DNA from: Candidatus Dormiibacterota bacterium
GTDB taxonomy: Bacteria; Chloroflexota; Dormibacteria; Aeolococcales; Aeolococcaceae
Reading direction: 5' to 3'
Assembly: GCA_019236085.1 (NCBI GenBank)
Contig: JAFAJR010000349.1
Coordinates: 1-11,343 of the forward strand
Length of the DNA stretch: 11,343 nt
In this document: positions 1 to 6,137 of the stretch, piece by piece
Numbering within the stretch: the stretch's first letter is position 1
Layout: each line of letters opens with the position of its first letter
Program-made: the position numbers and the translations under genes
Notes under the pieces: model-generated
Databases searched by the model: none
What the model was told of the DNA's origin: nothing
Seen by the model: only the letters and a program-made list of their open reading frames with translations

Positions 1-81
1 CGGATGCAGCCCGCGGGCGATGCCGCCGTTGCGCGTGCCAAGGAAGCGGGACTCTGGCCGCCCGGTGCCGATGCGCCGTGA
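1..81 (+). CDS. possible C-terminal end of an unidentified protein (5' end outside window)
   Basis: Frame 1 is open from the window edge to a TGA at 79-81 and reads 26 residues ending in AKEAGLWPPGADAP. The alanine-rich helical composition and mostly G/C third positions fit a real gene tail, but the piece is too short to assign to a family. The minus strand of the same bases is also open, so the coding strand is not certain. If real, the gene converges on the small membrane protein whose stop is at 125, with about 43 bases between them. Confidence 0.3.
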   Translation, partial: RMQPAGDAAVARAKEAGLWPPGADAP

Positions 82-124
82 GGAGGCTGCGCGCTGCGCG
101 GCACGGGCTAGCCGGCGGGTCTCG

Positions 125-316
125 TCACTGACTGTTGGTGTCGCGCCGAGCCCTCACGATGCGCCGGTTGTCGTAGACCGCCCAGGAGAACAGCGCTGCC
201 GTGAAGAGCGCGAGCAGGGTGCCGAACAGCACGCCGTGCAGGGCGCAGAAGATCGCCAGCGCCAGGCAGGCGGCGACCAGCAACACGCCGAGCGCAGTGC
301 GCAGCATTATCGACAC
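125..316 (-). CDS. small two-helix membrane protein, function unknown
   Basis: This 63-residue protein is not one I recognise as a named family. Two hydrophobic segments are visible, roughly residues 8-25 and 29-48, joined by a very short turn containing His and Gly. They are followed by a strongly basic tail (RRIVRARR, residues 51-58) that should sit on the cytoplasmic side, giving a helical hairpin with both ends inside. The GTG start at 316 is preferred because a TAAGCT hexamer lies 7 bases upstream, the layout of a leaderless actinobacterial transcript; an in-frame ATG at 307 would remove three residues. The gene is divergent from mscL. The open frame is mostly hydrophobic over its whole length, which argues that it is real and not a chance frame. 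Confidence 0.6.
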   Translation of the reverse strand: MSIMLRTALGVLLVAACLALAIFCALHGVLFGTLLALFTAALFSWAVYDNRRIVRARRDTNSQ

Positions 317-323
317 GGGCTCC

Positions 324-329
324 AGCTTA
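324..329 (-). promoter_or_regulatory. candidate -10 element (TAAGCT) for the small membrane protein
   Basis: On the minus strand TAAGCT matches the actinobacterial -10 pattern TANNNT and is separated by 7 bases from the GTG at 316, so transcription would begin at or next to the start codon. No convincing -35 is visible. The same spacing recurs at other genes in the window. Confidence 0.4.
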
Positions 330-359
330 GCCGCGCCGACCCCGGCCCCCGGGGTTGGC

Positions 360-365
360 TACCAT
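360..365 (+). promoter_or_regulatory. candidate -10 element (TACCAT) for mscL
   Basis: TACCAT fits TANNNT and would place a start site near 372, giving a leader of about 32 bases that contains the mscL ribosome binding site. There is no recognisable -35, so the call rests on the hexamer and its position in the divergent 317-403 spacer. Confidence 0.25.
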
Positions 366-393
366 CGCGCACAGCGGTCGAATGCACCACATC

Positions 394-398
394 GGAGG
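394..398 (+). promoter_or_regulatory. ribosome binding site that fixes the mscL start
   Basis: GGAGG lies 5 bases before the ATG at 404. It selects this start over the much longer open frame beginning at 20, whose first 128 residues are unlike any MscL. Confidence 0.75.
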
Positions 399-403
399 AG
401 ACC

Positions 404-805
404 ATGAAGGGCTTTCGCGAGTTCCTGTTGCGGGGCAACGTCGTCGACCTCGCCGTCGCGGTTGTGATCGGCATGGCGTTCGGCGCCGTGGTGACGGCGC
501 TCGTCACCGACATCATCACGCCGATCATCGGCATCCCCGGGCACATCAGCCTGGACCAGAACGTGGCTACGGTGAACGGCAGCAACATCAAGTGGGGGGC
601 GTTCGTCAACGCGGTCATCGCCTTCGTGCTCATCGCCGCGGCGGTCTATTTCATGGTCGTCGTGCCGGTGCAGCGGCTGATGGCGCGCCGCGCCAAGCCG
701 CCGGTCGATGTGACCACGCGTGACTGCCCGGAATGTCTCAGCACCATTCCCAAGGCGGCGCGGCGCTGCTCGTTCTGCACTGCCGAGGTGGGCGCCGTCG
801 CCTGA
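404..805 (+). CDS. mscL: large-conductance mechanosensitive channel MscL with C-terminal zinc ribbon
   Basis: The product is a homo-oligomeric inner-membrane channel that opens under membrane tension and releases solutes during hypo-osmotic shock. The 133-residue protein begins with the family signature MKGFREFLLRGNVVDLAVAVVIG. That covers the amphipathic N-terminal helix and the start of the pore-lining TM1 (about residues 14-42, Gly/Ala-rich with the GMAFGAVV stretch). A short periplasmic loop follows (about 43-62), then TM2 (about 66-90) and a basic cytoplasmic segment. In place of the usual short C-terminal helical bundle, the tail holds two CxxC pairs, Cys108/Cys111 and Cys122/Cys125, in CPECLSTIPKAARRCSFC, a rubredoxin-like zinc-ribbon layout. 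The start is set by GGAGG at 394-398. The next gene begins 16 bases after the stop, so co-transcription is likely. Channel identity is secure; metal binding by the tail is inferred. Confidence 0.95.
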   Translation: MKGFREFLLRGNVVDLAVAVVIGMAFGAVVTALVTDIITPIIGIPGHISLDQNVATVNGSNIKWGAFVNAVIAFVLIAAAVYFMVVVPVQRLMARRAKPPVDVTTRDCPECLSTIPKAARRCSFCTAEVGAVA

Positions 806-821
806 CGGCGCCGCGTCACTC

Positions 822-1832
822 GTGACAGCGCCGACGACGCGCAACCGCAGGGTGCGCCTTGCCAAACGTCCCGACGGGATGCCCGATGACGGCGTGTGGG
901 ACATTGATGACGCCGACGTTGCTGACATCGAGGACGGCCAGCTGCTGGTGCGCGTCGACTACGTCTCGATGGATCCCGCGATGCGTGGCTGGCTTGACGA
1001 CAAGCGTTCGTACCTGCCGCCGGTGGCGGTCGGCGATGTCATGCGTGCTATCGGCGTGGGCGAGGTCGTGGCGTCACGCAGCGACGGATTCGCTGAGGGA
1101 GACCACGTGACCGGCGCCTTCGGCGTGCAGCAGTATGCGGTTGCAACGCCTGCGTCGTTGACGCGCATCGACCTGTCGATGGCTCCGCTACCGGTGTTTC
1201 TCAGCGTGCTGGGCAGCACCGGTCTCACCGCGTACTTCGGCCTGCTGGACATCGGCCAGCCTGAGCCCGGTGACACGGTAGTGGTTTCCGCGGCCGCAGG
1301 GGCCGTGGGCTCGGTCGCCGGACAGATCGCCAAGATCATCGGCTGCCGGGCAGTCGGCATTGCCGGTGGCCCCGAGAAGTGCCGGTTGGTCGTCGAAGAG
1401 TTCGGCTTCGATGCTGCCATCGACTATCGCAGCGAGGATGTGGCCCAGCGTTTGCGCGAACTCTGTCCAGAACGCATCGACGTGTATTTCGACAACGTCG
1501 GTGGTGACATCCTCGACGCCGCTCTGACGCGCCTCGACCGGCACGCCCGCGTGGTCCTCTGCGGCGCCATCTCGCAGTACAACCAGGGCCGCATGCGCGG
1601 CCCGTCGAACTACATGTCGCTGCTTGTCGACCGGGCGCGGATGGAGGGTTTCCTGGTCCTCGACTACGCCGACCGCTACGCCGAGGCCCGCGGCCGGCTC
1701 GCAGCATGGCGGGACCAGGGCCGGCTGCGCTCCCGGGAGCAGGTGCTGGAGGGGATCGACATGTTCCCGGAGGCCCTGCGAATGCTGCTGCGCGGTGACA
1801 ACAGCGGCAAGCTCATCGTGGCGGTGCGCTAG
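822..1832 (+). CDS. NADP-dependent medium-chain oxidoreductase, PTGR1/CurA-like
   Basis: This belongs to the zinc-free medium-chain dehydrogenase/reductase superfamily, in the leukotriene B4 dehydrogenase/prostaglandin reductase/CurA branch, whose members reduce the double bond of alpha,beta-unsaturated aldehydes and ketones with NADPH. Starting from the GTG at 822 the protein has 336 residues, the normal length. The family block SMDPAMRGWL lies at residues 49-58 and YLPPVAVGDVMRAIGVGEV at about 64-82. The GSTGLTAYFGLLD stretch follows, then the Rossmann nucleotide loop AAAGAVGS (157-164) and the conserved FDNVGG (223-228). The alcohol-dehydrogenase zinc ligands are absent, as expected. An in-frame ATG codon-equivalent at 720 would overlap mscL by 86 bases and add 34 residues without family resemblance, so it was not chosen; no strong ribosome binding site precedes 822. 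The TAG stop shares its bases with the stop of the convergent protease gene. The substrate is unknown; detoxification of reactive carbonyls is a reasonable guess. Confidence 0.88.
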   Translation: MTAPTTRNRRVRLAKRPDGMPDDGVWDIDDADVADIEDGQLLVRVDYVSMDPAMRGWLDDKRSYLPPVAVGDVMRAIGVGEVVASRSDGFAEGDHVTGAFGVQQYAVATPASLTRIDLSMAPLPVFLSVLGSTGLTAYFGLLDIGQPEPGDTVVVSAAAGAVGSVAGQIAKIIGCRAVGIAGGPEKCRLVVEEFGFDAAIDYRSEDVAQRLRELCPERIDVYFDNVGGDILDAALTRLDRHARVVLCGAISQYNQGRMRGPSNYMSLLVDRARMEGFLVLDYADRYAEARGRLAAWRDQGRLRSREQVLEGIDMFPEALRMLLRGDNSGKLIVAVR

Positions 1833-2968
1833 ACCGGCGTCGCTGCCTCGTGACCCCGGGCAAGCACCCGGGCGACGTCCGACGAGGACACCATCCCCAC
1901 CATCTGTCCCTGGTCGATCACCAGCGCTCTGCCCCCGCCCATGCGGTTCAGCCGCGGCAGCAGCTCCGAGAGCAGATCACCCGGGGCGGCGGTGGGCAGC
2001 GCCGCGAGAGGCAGCGCAATGTCCGAAAGCCTTGTGGTGGCGCGGCGGTTGGGCATCACCGTGCGCAGCGCCTGCACCGTCACCAGGCCCTCCGCCTGAC
2101 CGCCGATGCCATGGGTGACGAACCCTGCGTTGAGCGGACGCCCGGCGCTCTGCTCGAGCAGCAGCTGGACGGTGAGCCAGCTGGGCACCGACGCCGGCTG
2201 GGACATCGCCTCTCCCACCCGCACACCGGTCAGGGCCAGCTTTAGCTGCTCGCCGGCGCGCTCCTGCTTGGCTGTGGTGTCGAGGAACCAGGCGATGAGC
2301 AGCAGCCAGACCGCGCCCGTCACATCGGCGGTGAGCAGCAGGTCGGCAACGGCCAGGGCCGCTATGAGCGCAGCCACCACCCTGCCGCCGCGTGCCGCGG
2401 CCCTGGTGGCGGCGTCGCGATCGCCTCGGATCAACCAGATGAGGCTGCGCAGGATGCGGCCGCCGTCCAGCGGGAAGGCTGGCAGTAGGTTGAAGACCAG
2501 CAGCACCACGTTCACGATCGCCAGCCACTGCAGCAGCAGCACGGCGATGGCCGGCACCCCGGCACGATCCGCGAGGAACGCGGCGCCCAGGAAGAGCCCG
2601 CCGAGCACCAGGCTCACAGCCGGACCCGCGGCGGCCACCAGGAGCTCGGTACGCGGCGTCCGCCAGTCGTCGTGGATCTGGGACACGCCGCCGAACAGCC
2701 AGAGCGTGATGCCGTCGACGGTCAGCCCACGGCGCCGGGCCACGAGCGAATGGGCCAGCTCGTGGAGGGTGAGCGAGCCGATGAGCACCACGGCTCCCAG
2801 CGCCGCCAGTCCCCACAGGGCCGCCGGGGGCAGCGCGCTTCCGGCGACCGGCAGGATCTCGGTGGCGAGGCCCCAGGCCAGGAGCAGCGCCACGAGGAGC
2901 ACGCTCCAGTGCGCCCGGATCGAGATCCCGGCGATGCGGCCCAGCGGCACCCCCCTCGCGGTTCTCAT
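1829..2968 (-). CDS. site-2 protease family (M50) intramembrane metalloprotease with CBS domains
   Basis: The product is a polytopic membrane zinc protease of peptidase family M50, in the Rip3-like subgroup that carries a C-terminal CBS pair. Such enzymes cleave membrane-spanning segments, for example of anti-sigma factors. From the ATG at 2968 it has 379 residues. It begins RGVPLGRIAGISIRAHW, typical of this subgroup, then a hydrophobic helix (about 22-40). A helix with the catalytic HELAH motif follows (residues 69-73), with the third zinc ligand in NLLPAFPLDGGR (160-171). Further membrane helices follow to about residue 235. The cytoplasmic remainder (about 250-379) resembles two CBS motifs (GFVTHGIGGQAEGLVT and ALVIDQGQMVGMVSSSDV), which in relatives bind nucleotides. 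The start lies 7 bases after the stop of the upstream dehydrogenase gene, so it is probably translated from the same mRNA; a GTG at 3004 would overlap that gene. Its substrate cannot be told from this window. Confidence 0.92.
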   Translation of the reverse strand: MRTARGVPLGRIAGISIRAHWSVLLVALLLAWGLATEILPVAGSALPPAALWGLAALGAVVLIGSLTLHELAHSLVARRRGLTVDGITLWLFGGVSQIHDDWRTPRTELLVAAAGPAVSLVLGGLFLGAAFLADRAGVPAIAVLLLQWLAIVNVVLLVFNLLPAFPLDGGRILRSLIWLIRGDRDAATRAAARGGRVVAALIAALAVADLLLTADVTGAVWLLLIAWFLDTTAKQERAGEQLKLALTGVRVGEAMSQPASVPSWLTVQLLLEQSAGRPLNAGFVTHGIGGQAEGLVTVQALRTVMPNRRATTRLSDIALPLAALPTAAPGDLLSELLPRLNRMGGGRALVIDQGQMVGMVSSSDVARVLARGHEAATPV

Positions 2969-2975
2969 GGGTCGT

Positions 2976-3836
2976 TCATACCCCAATGCGCCTTTCGCCA
3001 ACACTACGGCGGCCTGAGAGATCCCTGGGACTCGCAGCGTTCAGCACCCGGCCGAGCGGAGGAAAGAACCGGGTGGTGAAGCGAAAGAGCATGGCCTCGG
3101 CGGCGACCGGCACAACGGCCCGGTCACGCCGCACCGCGTCGACGATGGCTTCGGCCACCCGCTCCGGCGGGAAGTTGCGCCGCCGGTACAGGCGCAGCGC
3201 CGATTCGCGGCGGCGGGCCTGCTGGATTTCGTCGCCCCCGACGTAAGCCGTGCTCTGCACGATCGGCGTGTTCACCAGACCGGGACATATGACCGAGACC
3301 CCGACGCCGGCACGGCGCAGCTCCAGGCGCAGGCTCTGGCTGAGATGGATCACCGCAGCCTTCGTGGTGCCGTACGCCGGGAGCTCACGGACCGGTCCGA
3401 ACCCGGCGGCCGATGCGACATTCACGATGTGGCCGCTGCCCCGTTCGGCGAGCAACGGCGCGAACAGACGGCACCCGTGGATCACGCCCCAGAGATTGAC
3501 CGCCATCAAGCGGCGCCATTGCTCCAGCGGTGTGTCAAGCAGCGGTCCGGCCACGCCGATTCCTGCGTTGTTGACGATGATGTCTGGAACTCCCAGGCTC
3601 GCCGTCACCTCGTCGCGGAAGCGCTCCATGGCCGCGGCGTCGCCGACGTCCACAACATGCACACTCGACACAACGCCGCGGGGCAGCAGCGTCGCCGTTA
3701 CCGACGCCGCGTTCCCGTCGATGTCGGCAAGCACCAGCGCCGCCGCCCCATTGCGCGCAAAGGTCACCGCGGTGGCTCGTCCGATGCCGCTGCCGGCGCC
3801 GGTGACCACGACGGTGCGCCTGCTTATGTCGCGCAT
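2976..3836 (-). CDS. short-chain dehydrogenase/reductase (SDR)
   Basis: This is a classical NAD(P)-dependent SDR oxidising or reducing a carbonyl/hydroxyl group. The 286-residue protein starts at the ATG at 3836, just ahead of the first beta strand. The cofactor motif TGAGSGIG is at residues 12-19, with Asp38 at the end of the second strand (LADID), which in this superfamily usually favours NAD over NADP. NNAG is at 89-92, and the catalytic set is Ser142, Tyr155 and Lys159 (YGTTK). The C-terminal part (about 190-286) is longer than in the 250-residue members and ends in a basic tail, with a hydrophobic AMLFRFTTRFFPPLGRVL stretch that may touch the membrane. Only 5 bases separate it from the monooxygenase stop and 7 from the protease start, so the three genes form one operon. 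Pairing an SDR with a Baeyer-Villiger monooxygenase suggests alcohol to ketone to ester processing, but this is inference. Confidence 0.92.
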   Translation of the reverse strand: MRDISRRTVVVTGAGSGIGRATAVTFARNGAAALVLADIDGNAASVTATLLPRGVVSSVHVVDVGDAAAMERFRDEVTASLGVPDIIVNNAGIGVAGPLLDTPLEQWRRLMAVNLWGVIHGCRLFAPLLAERGSGHIVNVASAAGFGPVRELPAYGTTKAAVIHLSQSLRLELRRAGVGVSVICPGLVNTPIVQSTAYVGGDEIQQARRRESALRLYRRRNFPPERVAEAIVDAVRRDRAVVPVAAEAMLFRFTTRFFPPLGRVLNAASPRDLSGRRSVGERRIGV

Positions 3837-3841
3837 CGCGG

Positions 3842-5374
3842 TCAGCCTGAGGGCGCGGCGGCGCGGGCCGGGGAGGTCAGCGCGTACGCCGATTCGTCGA
3901 AGCGCCGCAGCCGGTGGCGAAGGACGAAGGTGAATGACGGCCACAGCGTGGAGTTGCGGCCCCGGGCGTCGAGGTACCAGCTGCGACAGCCGCCGGTGGT
4001 CCACACGGTGCGTCGCATGCGCTGTTGCAGCCGCTCGTTGTAGGTGTCCTGCGCCTCGGGACGAACCTCGATCACCTCCGCGCCGTTGCGGCGGGCGGCG
4101 CGCAGGCATTCCAGAACATGGCGGACCTGGGACTCGATCACATGCACCACCGAGGTGTGCCCCAGTCCCGTGTTGGGACCGGTCAGCACGAACAGGTTGG
4201 GGAAGTCCGCCACGGTGGTGCCCATGTAGGCCTGCGGGCTACCCCGCCAGACCTCACCGAGGACCTGCGCGCCGTTGTCAATCCGCTGGGCGACGGGGAA
4301 CTCCGTCACCTGGAAGCCGGTGCCGAAGATGAGGACGTCGGCCCGGCGCTGGCTGCCGTCGGCAGCCACCACTGCGTCGTGACTGACGGCGGTGATGGCG
4401 TGCGGCACCAGCTCGACGTTGTCACGCGTCAGCGCTGGATAGAAGTCGTTGGAGAGGAGCATGCGCTTGCAGCCCAGCCGGTACGACGGTGTCAGAGCGC
4501 GGCGCAGCTCGGGATCGGCCACCTGGCGTCGCAGGTGCCGCCTGGCCGCTGCCTCCCCCAGCGCCATCATCCGGGGCTCGACGGTGAGCCCCAGCACCAG
4601 CAGCTCCCGGCCGGCGTAGACACCGGCACGGCGAAGGTCTCTGAGTGCCGGCAGCGCTCCACCTGCCGTCTGTTCCAGCTGCGAGAGACGCCGGTTGGGA
4701 TGCGGCAGGATCCACGCCGGAGTCCGCTGGTAGAGCTGAAGCTGCGCCACCTGCGGCTGGATCTCGGGCACGAACTGGACGGCAGAGGCCCCGGTGCCCA
4801 CCACTGCGACGCGCTTGCCCCGAAGGTCCAGGTCGTGGCGCCAGCGGGCGGAGTGGAACACAGGCCCGCCGAAGCCGTCCAGACCGGGGAGGTCTGGAAC
4901 CCGCGGCTCGCTCAGCGCACCCGCTCCCAGCACCAGGTACTGCGTTTCGAAGGCAGCGGCGCCGGCGCTCACACGCCAGCGAGCCGAAGCTGCGTCCCAG
5001 GACGCCGAGCGCATCTCCTGGTGGAAGCGGATGTGGGGCAGCACCCCGAAGCGCTGCGCGCAGTCCCGCAGGTAGTCCCAGATCTCCGCCTGGCGCGGGT
5101 ACGTGGTGCTCCAGTCCGCCTTCTGCGCGAAGGAGAAGGAGTACAGGCTGGAGGGGACGTCGCACATGCAGCCGGGATAGGTGTTGTCCCGCCACGTCCC
5201 TCCCACCGAGCCCGCCTTCTCCAGGACGACGAAGTCCTGCACGCCTGACTGCTTGAGGCGGATCGCCATGCCCAGGCCGGCGAAGCCGGTGCCGACGATG
5301 ACAACCGAGACGCGCTCGGAGCGGTGCTCCGCCGCCGTCGACCGGCTCGGCGGGGTTGAGAGCGTGGCCGTCAT
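3842..5374 (-). CDS. flavin-containing monooxygenase, Baeyer-Villiger type
   Basis: This is a class B flavoprotein monooxygenase (510 residues, usual size about 490-550) that would use FAD, NADPH and O2 to insert oxygen next to a carbonyl or on a soft heteroatom. The FAD site GTGFAG is at residues 28-33 and GGTWRDNTYPGCMCDVPS at 58-75. The Baeyer-Villiger fingerprint FxGxxxHxxxW is present at 168-178 as FGGPVFHSARW, with Ser where Thr is commonest. The second, NADPH-binding dinucleotide fold has GTGASA at 193-198. The C-terminal part has the family stretch TGPNTGLGHTS and an SWY...STLWPSF region. The ATG at 5374 lies just after a TAGGGT hexamer at 7-base spacing, so the mRNA is probably leaderless. 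The gene is divergent from a TetR gene and heads the SDR and protease operon, recalling the mycobacterial ethA/ethR arrangement. The substrate is unknown; the two tight downstream genes are probably co-regulated. Confidence 0.93.
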   Translation of the reverse strand: MTATLSTPPSRSTAAEHRSERVSVVIVGTGFAGLGMAIRLKQSGVQDFVVLEKAGSVGGTWRDNTYPGCMCDVPSSLYSFSFAQKADWSTTYPRQAEIWDYLRDCAQRFGVLPHIRFHQEMRSASWDAASARWRVSAGAAAFETQYLVLGAGALSEPRVPDLPGLDGFGGPVFHSARWRHDLDLRGKRVAVVGTGASAVQFVPEIQPQVAQLQLYQRTPAWILPHPNRRLSQLEQTAGGALPALRDLRRAGVYAGRELLVLGLTVEPRMMALGEAAARRHLRRQVADPELRRALTPSYRLGCKRMLLSNDFYPALTRDNVELVPHAITAVSHDAVVAADGSQRRADVLIFGTGFQVTEFPVAQRIDNGAQVLGEVWRGSPQAYMGTTVADFPNLFVLTGPNTGLGHTSVVHVIESQVRHVLECLRAARRNGAEVIEVRPEAQDTYNERLQQRMRRTVWTTGGCRSWYLDARGRNSTLWPSFTFVLRHRLRRFDESAYALTSPARAAAPSG

Positions 5375-5381
5375 GTGAGCG

Positions 5382-5387
5382 ACCCTA
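5382..5387 (-). promoter_or_regulatory. candidate -10 element (TAGGGT) for the monooxygenase operon
   Basis: On the minus strand TAGGGT forms the outer end of the operator arm and is followed by 7 bases and the ATG at 5374. Transcription would start at about the A of the ATG. No -35 consensus is visible, and no ribosome binding site fits between it and the start codon. Confidence 0.5.
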
Positions 5388-5408
5388 CCACAAGTAACCT
5401 ACTTATGG

Positions 5409-5414
5409 TAGGGT
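5409..5414 (+). promoter_or_regulatory. candidate -10 element (TAGGGT) for the TetR gene
   Basis: This is the mirror copy of the monooxygenase -10, at the outer end of the right operator arm, with 6 bases before the ATG at 5421. It predicts a leaderless mRNA and autorepression when the operator is occupied. Confidence 0.5.
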
Positions 5415-5420
5415 TGAGCC

Positions 5421-6077
5421 ATGGGGTTGTCTCCAGCGCTGGCGGCACAGATCAGCCGGCATCGGCACGGCAGGGTGCCCAGGACCCTGCGGGAACAGCA
5501 GCTGCTGGCTCTGGCCGGCGATCTCTTCGCCCAGCACGGCTACGCCGGGACCTCCATGGACGAGCTGGCGCGCCGCGCCGGCATCTCCAAGCCCGTTGTC
5601 TACGAGCTCCTGGGAAGCAAGGAACAGGTCTACCGGCGCTGCGTGCTGCAGCAGTCCGAGGAGCTGGCCGCCGCGATTGCCGCCGCCACCGCTCCGGAGA
5701 CCGACCCGGGGCACCGCTTGGAGGCCGGCGTGCTGGCGTTCTTCCGGTTCGTGCAGGCCCATCGCCGCGTCTGGGAGGCGCTGGCGGGCGAGGTCAGCCC
5801 CTTCGCCGACCAAGCGGCGCAGGTGCGGCGGCGCCAGACGGAACTCGCCACGGCGCTTATCGCCGACGGTGCCCGCGCCCTGGGGCTGGAGCTCGACACA
5901 ACCCGGATCGAGGCCACTGCGCATCTGGTCAACGGCGCGGTGGAAGGGCTTGCGCGCTGGTGGGGCGAGCACCCCGAGCTGTCGCCGGAGCAGTGCGCCG
6001 GCTGGGTCGTGGATCTCGTGCTGCCCGGGCTCGAATCCATGACCATCTCGCGAAGCGGGACGGGCCCCTCAGCCTAG
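5421..6077 (+). CDS. TetR/AcrR family transcriptional regulator
   Basis: This dimeric DNA-binding protein of 218 residues probably represses itself and the divergent monooxygenase operon and is released by a small ligand. The N-terminal domain shows the TetR layout: helix 1 (REQQLLALAGDLFAQHGYAG, about 24-43), then the helix-turn-helix TSMDELARRAGISKPVVYELLGSKEQVY (about 44-71), in which SKPVVYELL is the recognition helix region. The remaining all-helical part is the variable ligand and dimer domain and gives no clue to the ligand. About 20 extra residues with several basic side chains (SRHRHGRVPR) precede helix 1 and may add DNA contacts, as in other TetR proteins with N-terminal arms. The ATG at 5421 is chosen because it directly follows the 33-bp palindrome and its TAGGGT element. 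The upstream ATG at 5405 is out of frame. Confidence 0.92.
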   Translation: MGLSPALAAQISRHRHGRVPRTLREQQLLALAGDLFAQHGYAGTSMDELARRAGISKPVVYELLGSKEQVYRRCVLQQSEELAAAIAAATAPETDPGHRLEAGVLAFFRFVQAHRRVWEALAGEVSPFADQAAQVRRRQTELATALIADGARALGLELDTTRIEATAHLVNGAVEGLARWWGEHPELSPEQCAGWVVDLVLPGLESMTISRSGTGPSA

Positions 6078-6125
6078 AGTGACCGCGACCGCGCCACGCG
6101 GTCCGCAGTCGCCACCGGCACTTTG

Positions 6126-6130
6126 GGAGG
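6126..6130 (+). promoter_or_regulatory. ribosome binding site that fixes the DUF421 gene start
   Basis: GGAGG lies 7 bases before the GTG at 6138. It falls inside the longer frame that begins with TTG at 6123, so the GTG is the better start. Confidence 0.7.
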
Positions 6131-6137
6131 ACGCTCC

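Larger units (their letters stand above)
5382..5414. promoter_or_regulatory. 33-bp inverted repeat, likely TetR operator, in the divergent spacer
   Basis: Left arm ACCCTACCACAAGTA (5382-5396) and right arm TACTTATGGTAGGGT (5400-5414) flank a 3-base centre (ACC). Fourteen of the 15 arm positions pair; only 5391/5405 do not. The repeat fills most of the 46 bases between the start codons of the monooxygenase and the TetR gene. TetR-family repressors commonly bind such palindromes in their own divergent promoters. A smaller nested repeat, CCTAC-ttatg-GTAGG (5398-5412), lies in the right half. Binding would cover both candidate -10 elements and would therefore repress both directions. Confidence 0.85.

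Noticed and set aside
1..123. Minus-strand open frame reading ESRFLGTRNGGIARGLHP
   Set aside because: It looks somewhat protein-like but has no start codon between the small-gene region and the window edge and no recognisable motif.
20..403. Long N-terminal extension in frame with mscL
   Set aside because: Its 128 residues are low-complexity Arg/Gln/Ala without resemblance to MscL, it overlaps the small membrane gene antisense, and the ATG at 404 has a good GGAGG.
720..821. Upstream in-frame start for the oxidoreductase
   Set aside because: It would overlap mscL by 86 bases and add 34 Arg/Pro-rich residues absent from the family; the GTG at 822 gives the normal length.
1855..1872. CCCGGG repeated around a 6-base loop as a terminator for the oxidoreductase gene
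   Set aside because: The stem is only 6 bp, has no T-tract, and lies inside the protease coding region; repeated CCCGGG is common at this GC content.
3837..4109. 91-residue N-terminal extension of the SDR
   Set aside because: It is an out-of-frame reading of the monooxygenase 3' end; the ATG at 3836 directly precedes the first Rossmann strand.
4025..5248. 407-codon open frame on the plus strand
   Set aside because: It lies antisense to the monooxygenase, is rich in His/Arg/Gln, has no domain, and is the usual shadow frame of a GC-rich gene.
6075..6080. TAGAGT at the TetR stop as a promoter for the DUF421 gene
   Set aside because: It matches TANNNT but would give a leader of about 50 bases, has no -35, and overlaps the stop codon; chance occurrence cannot be excluded.
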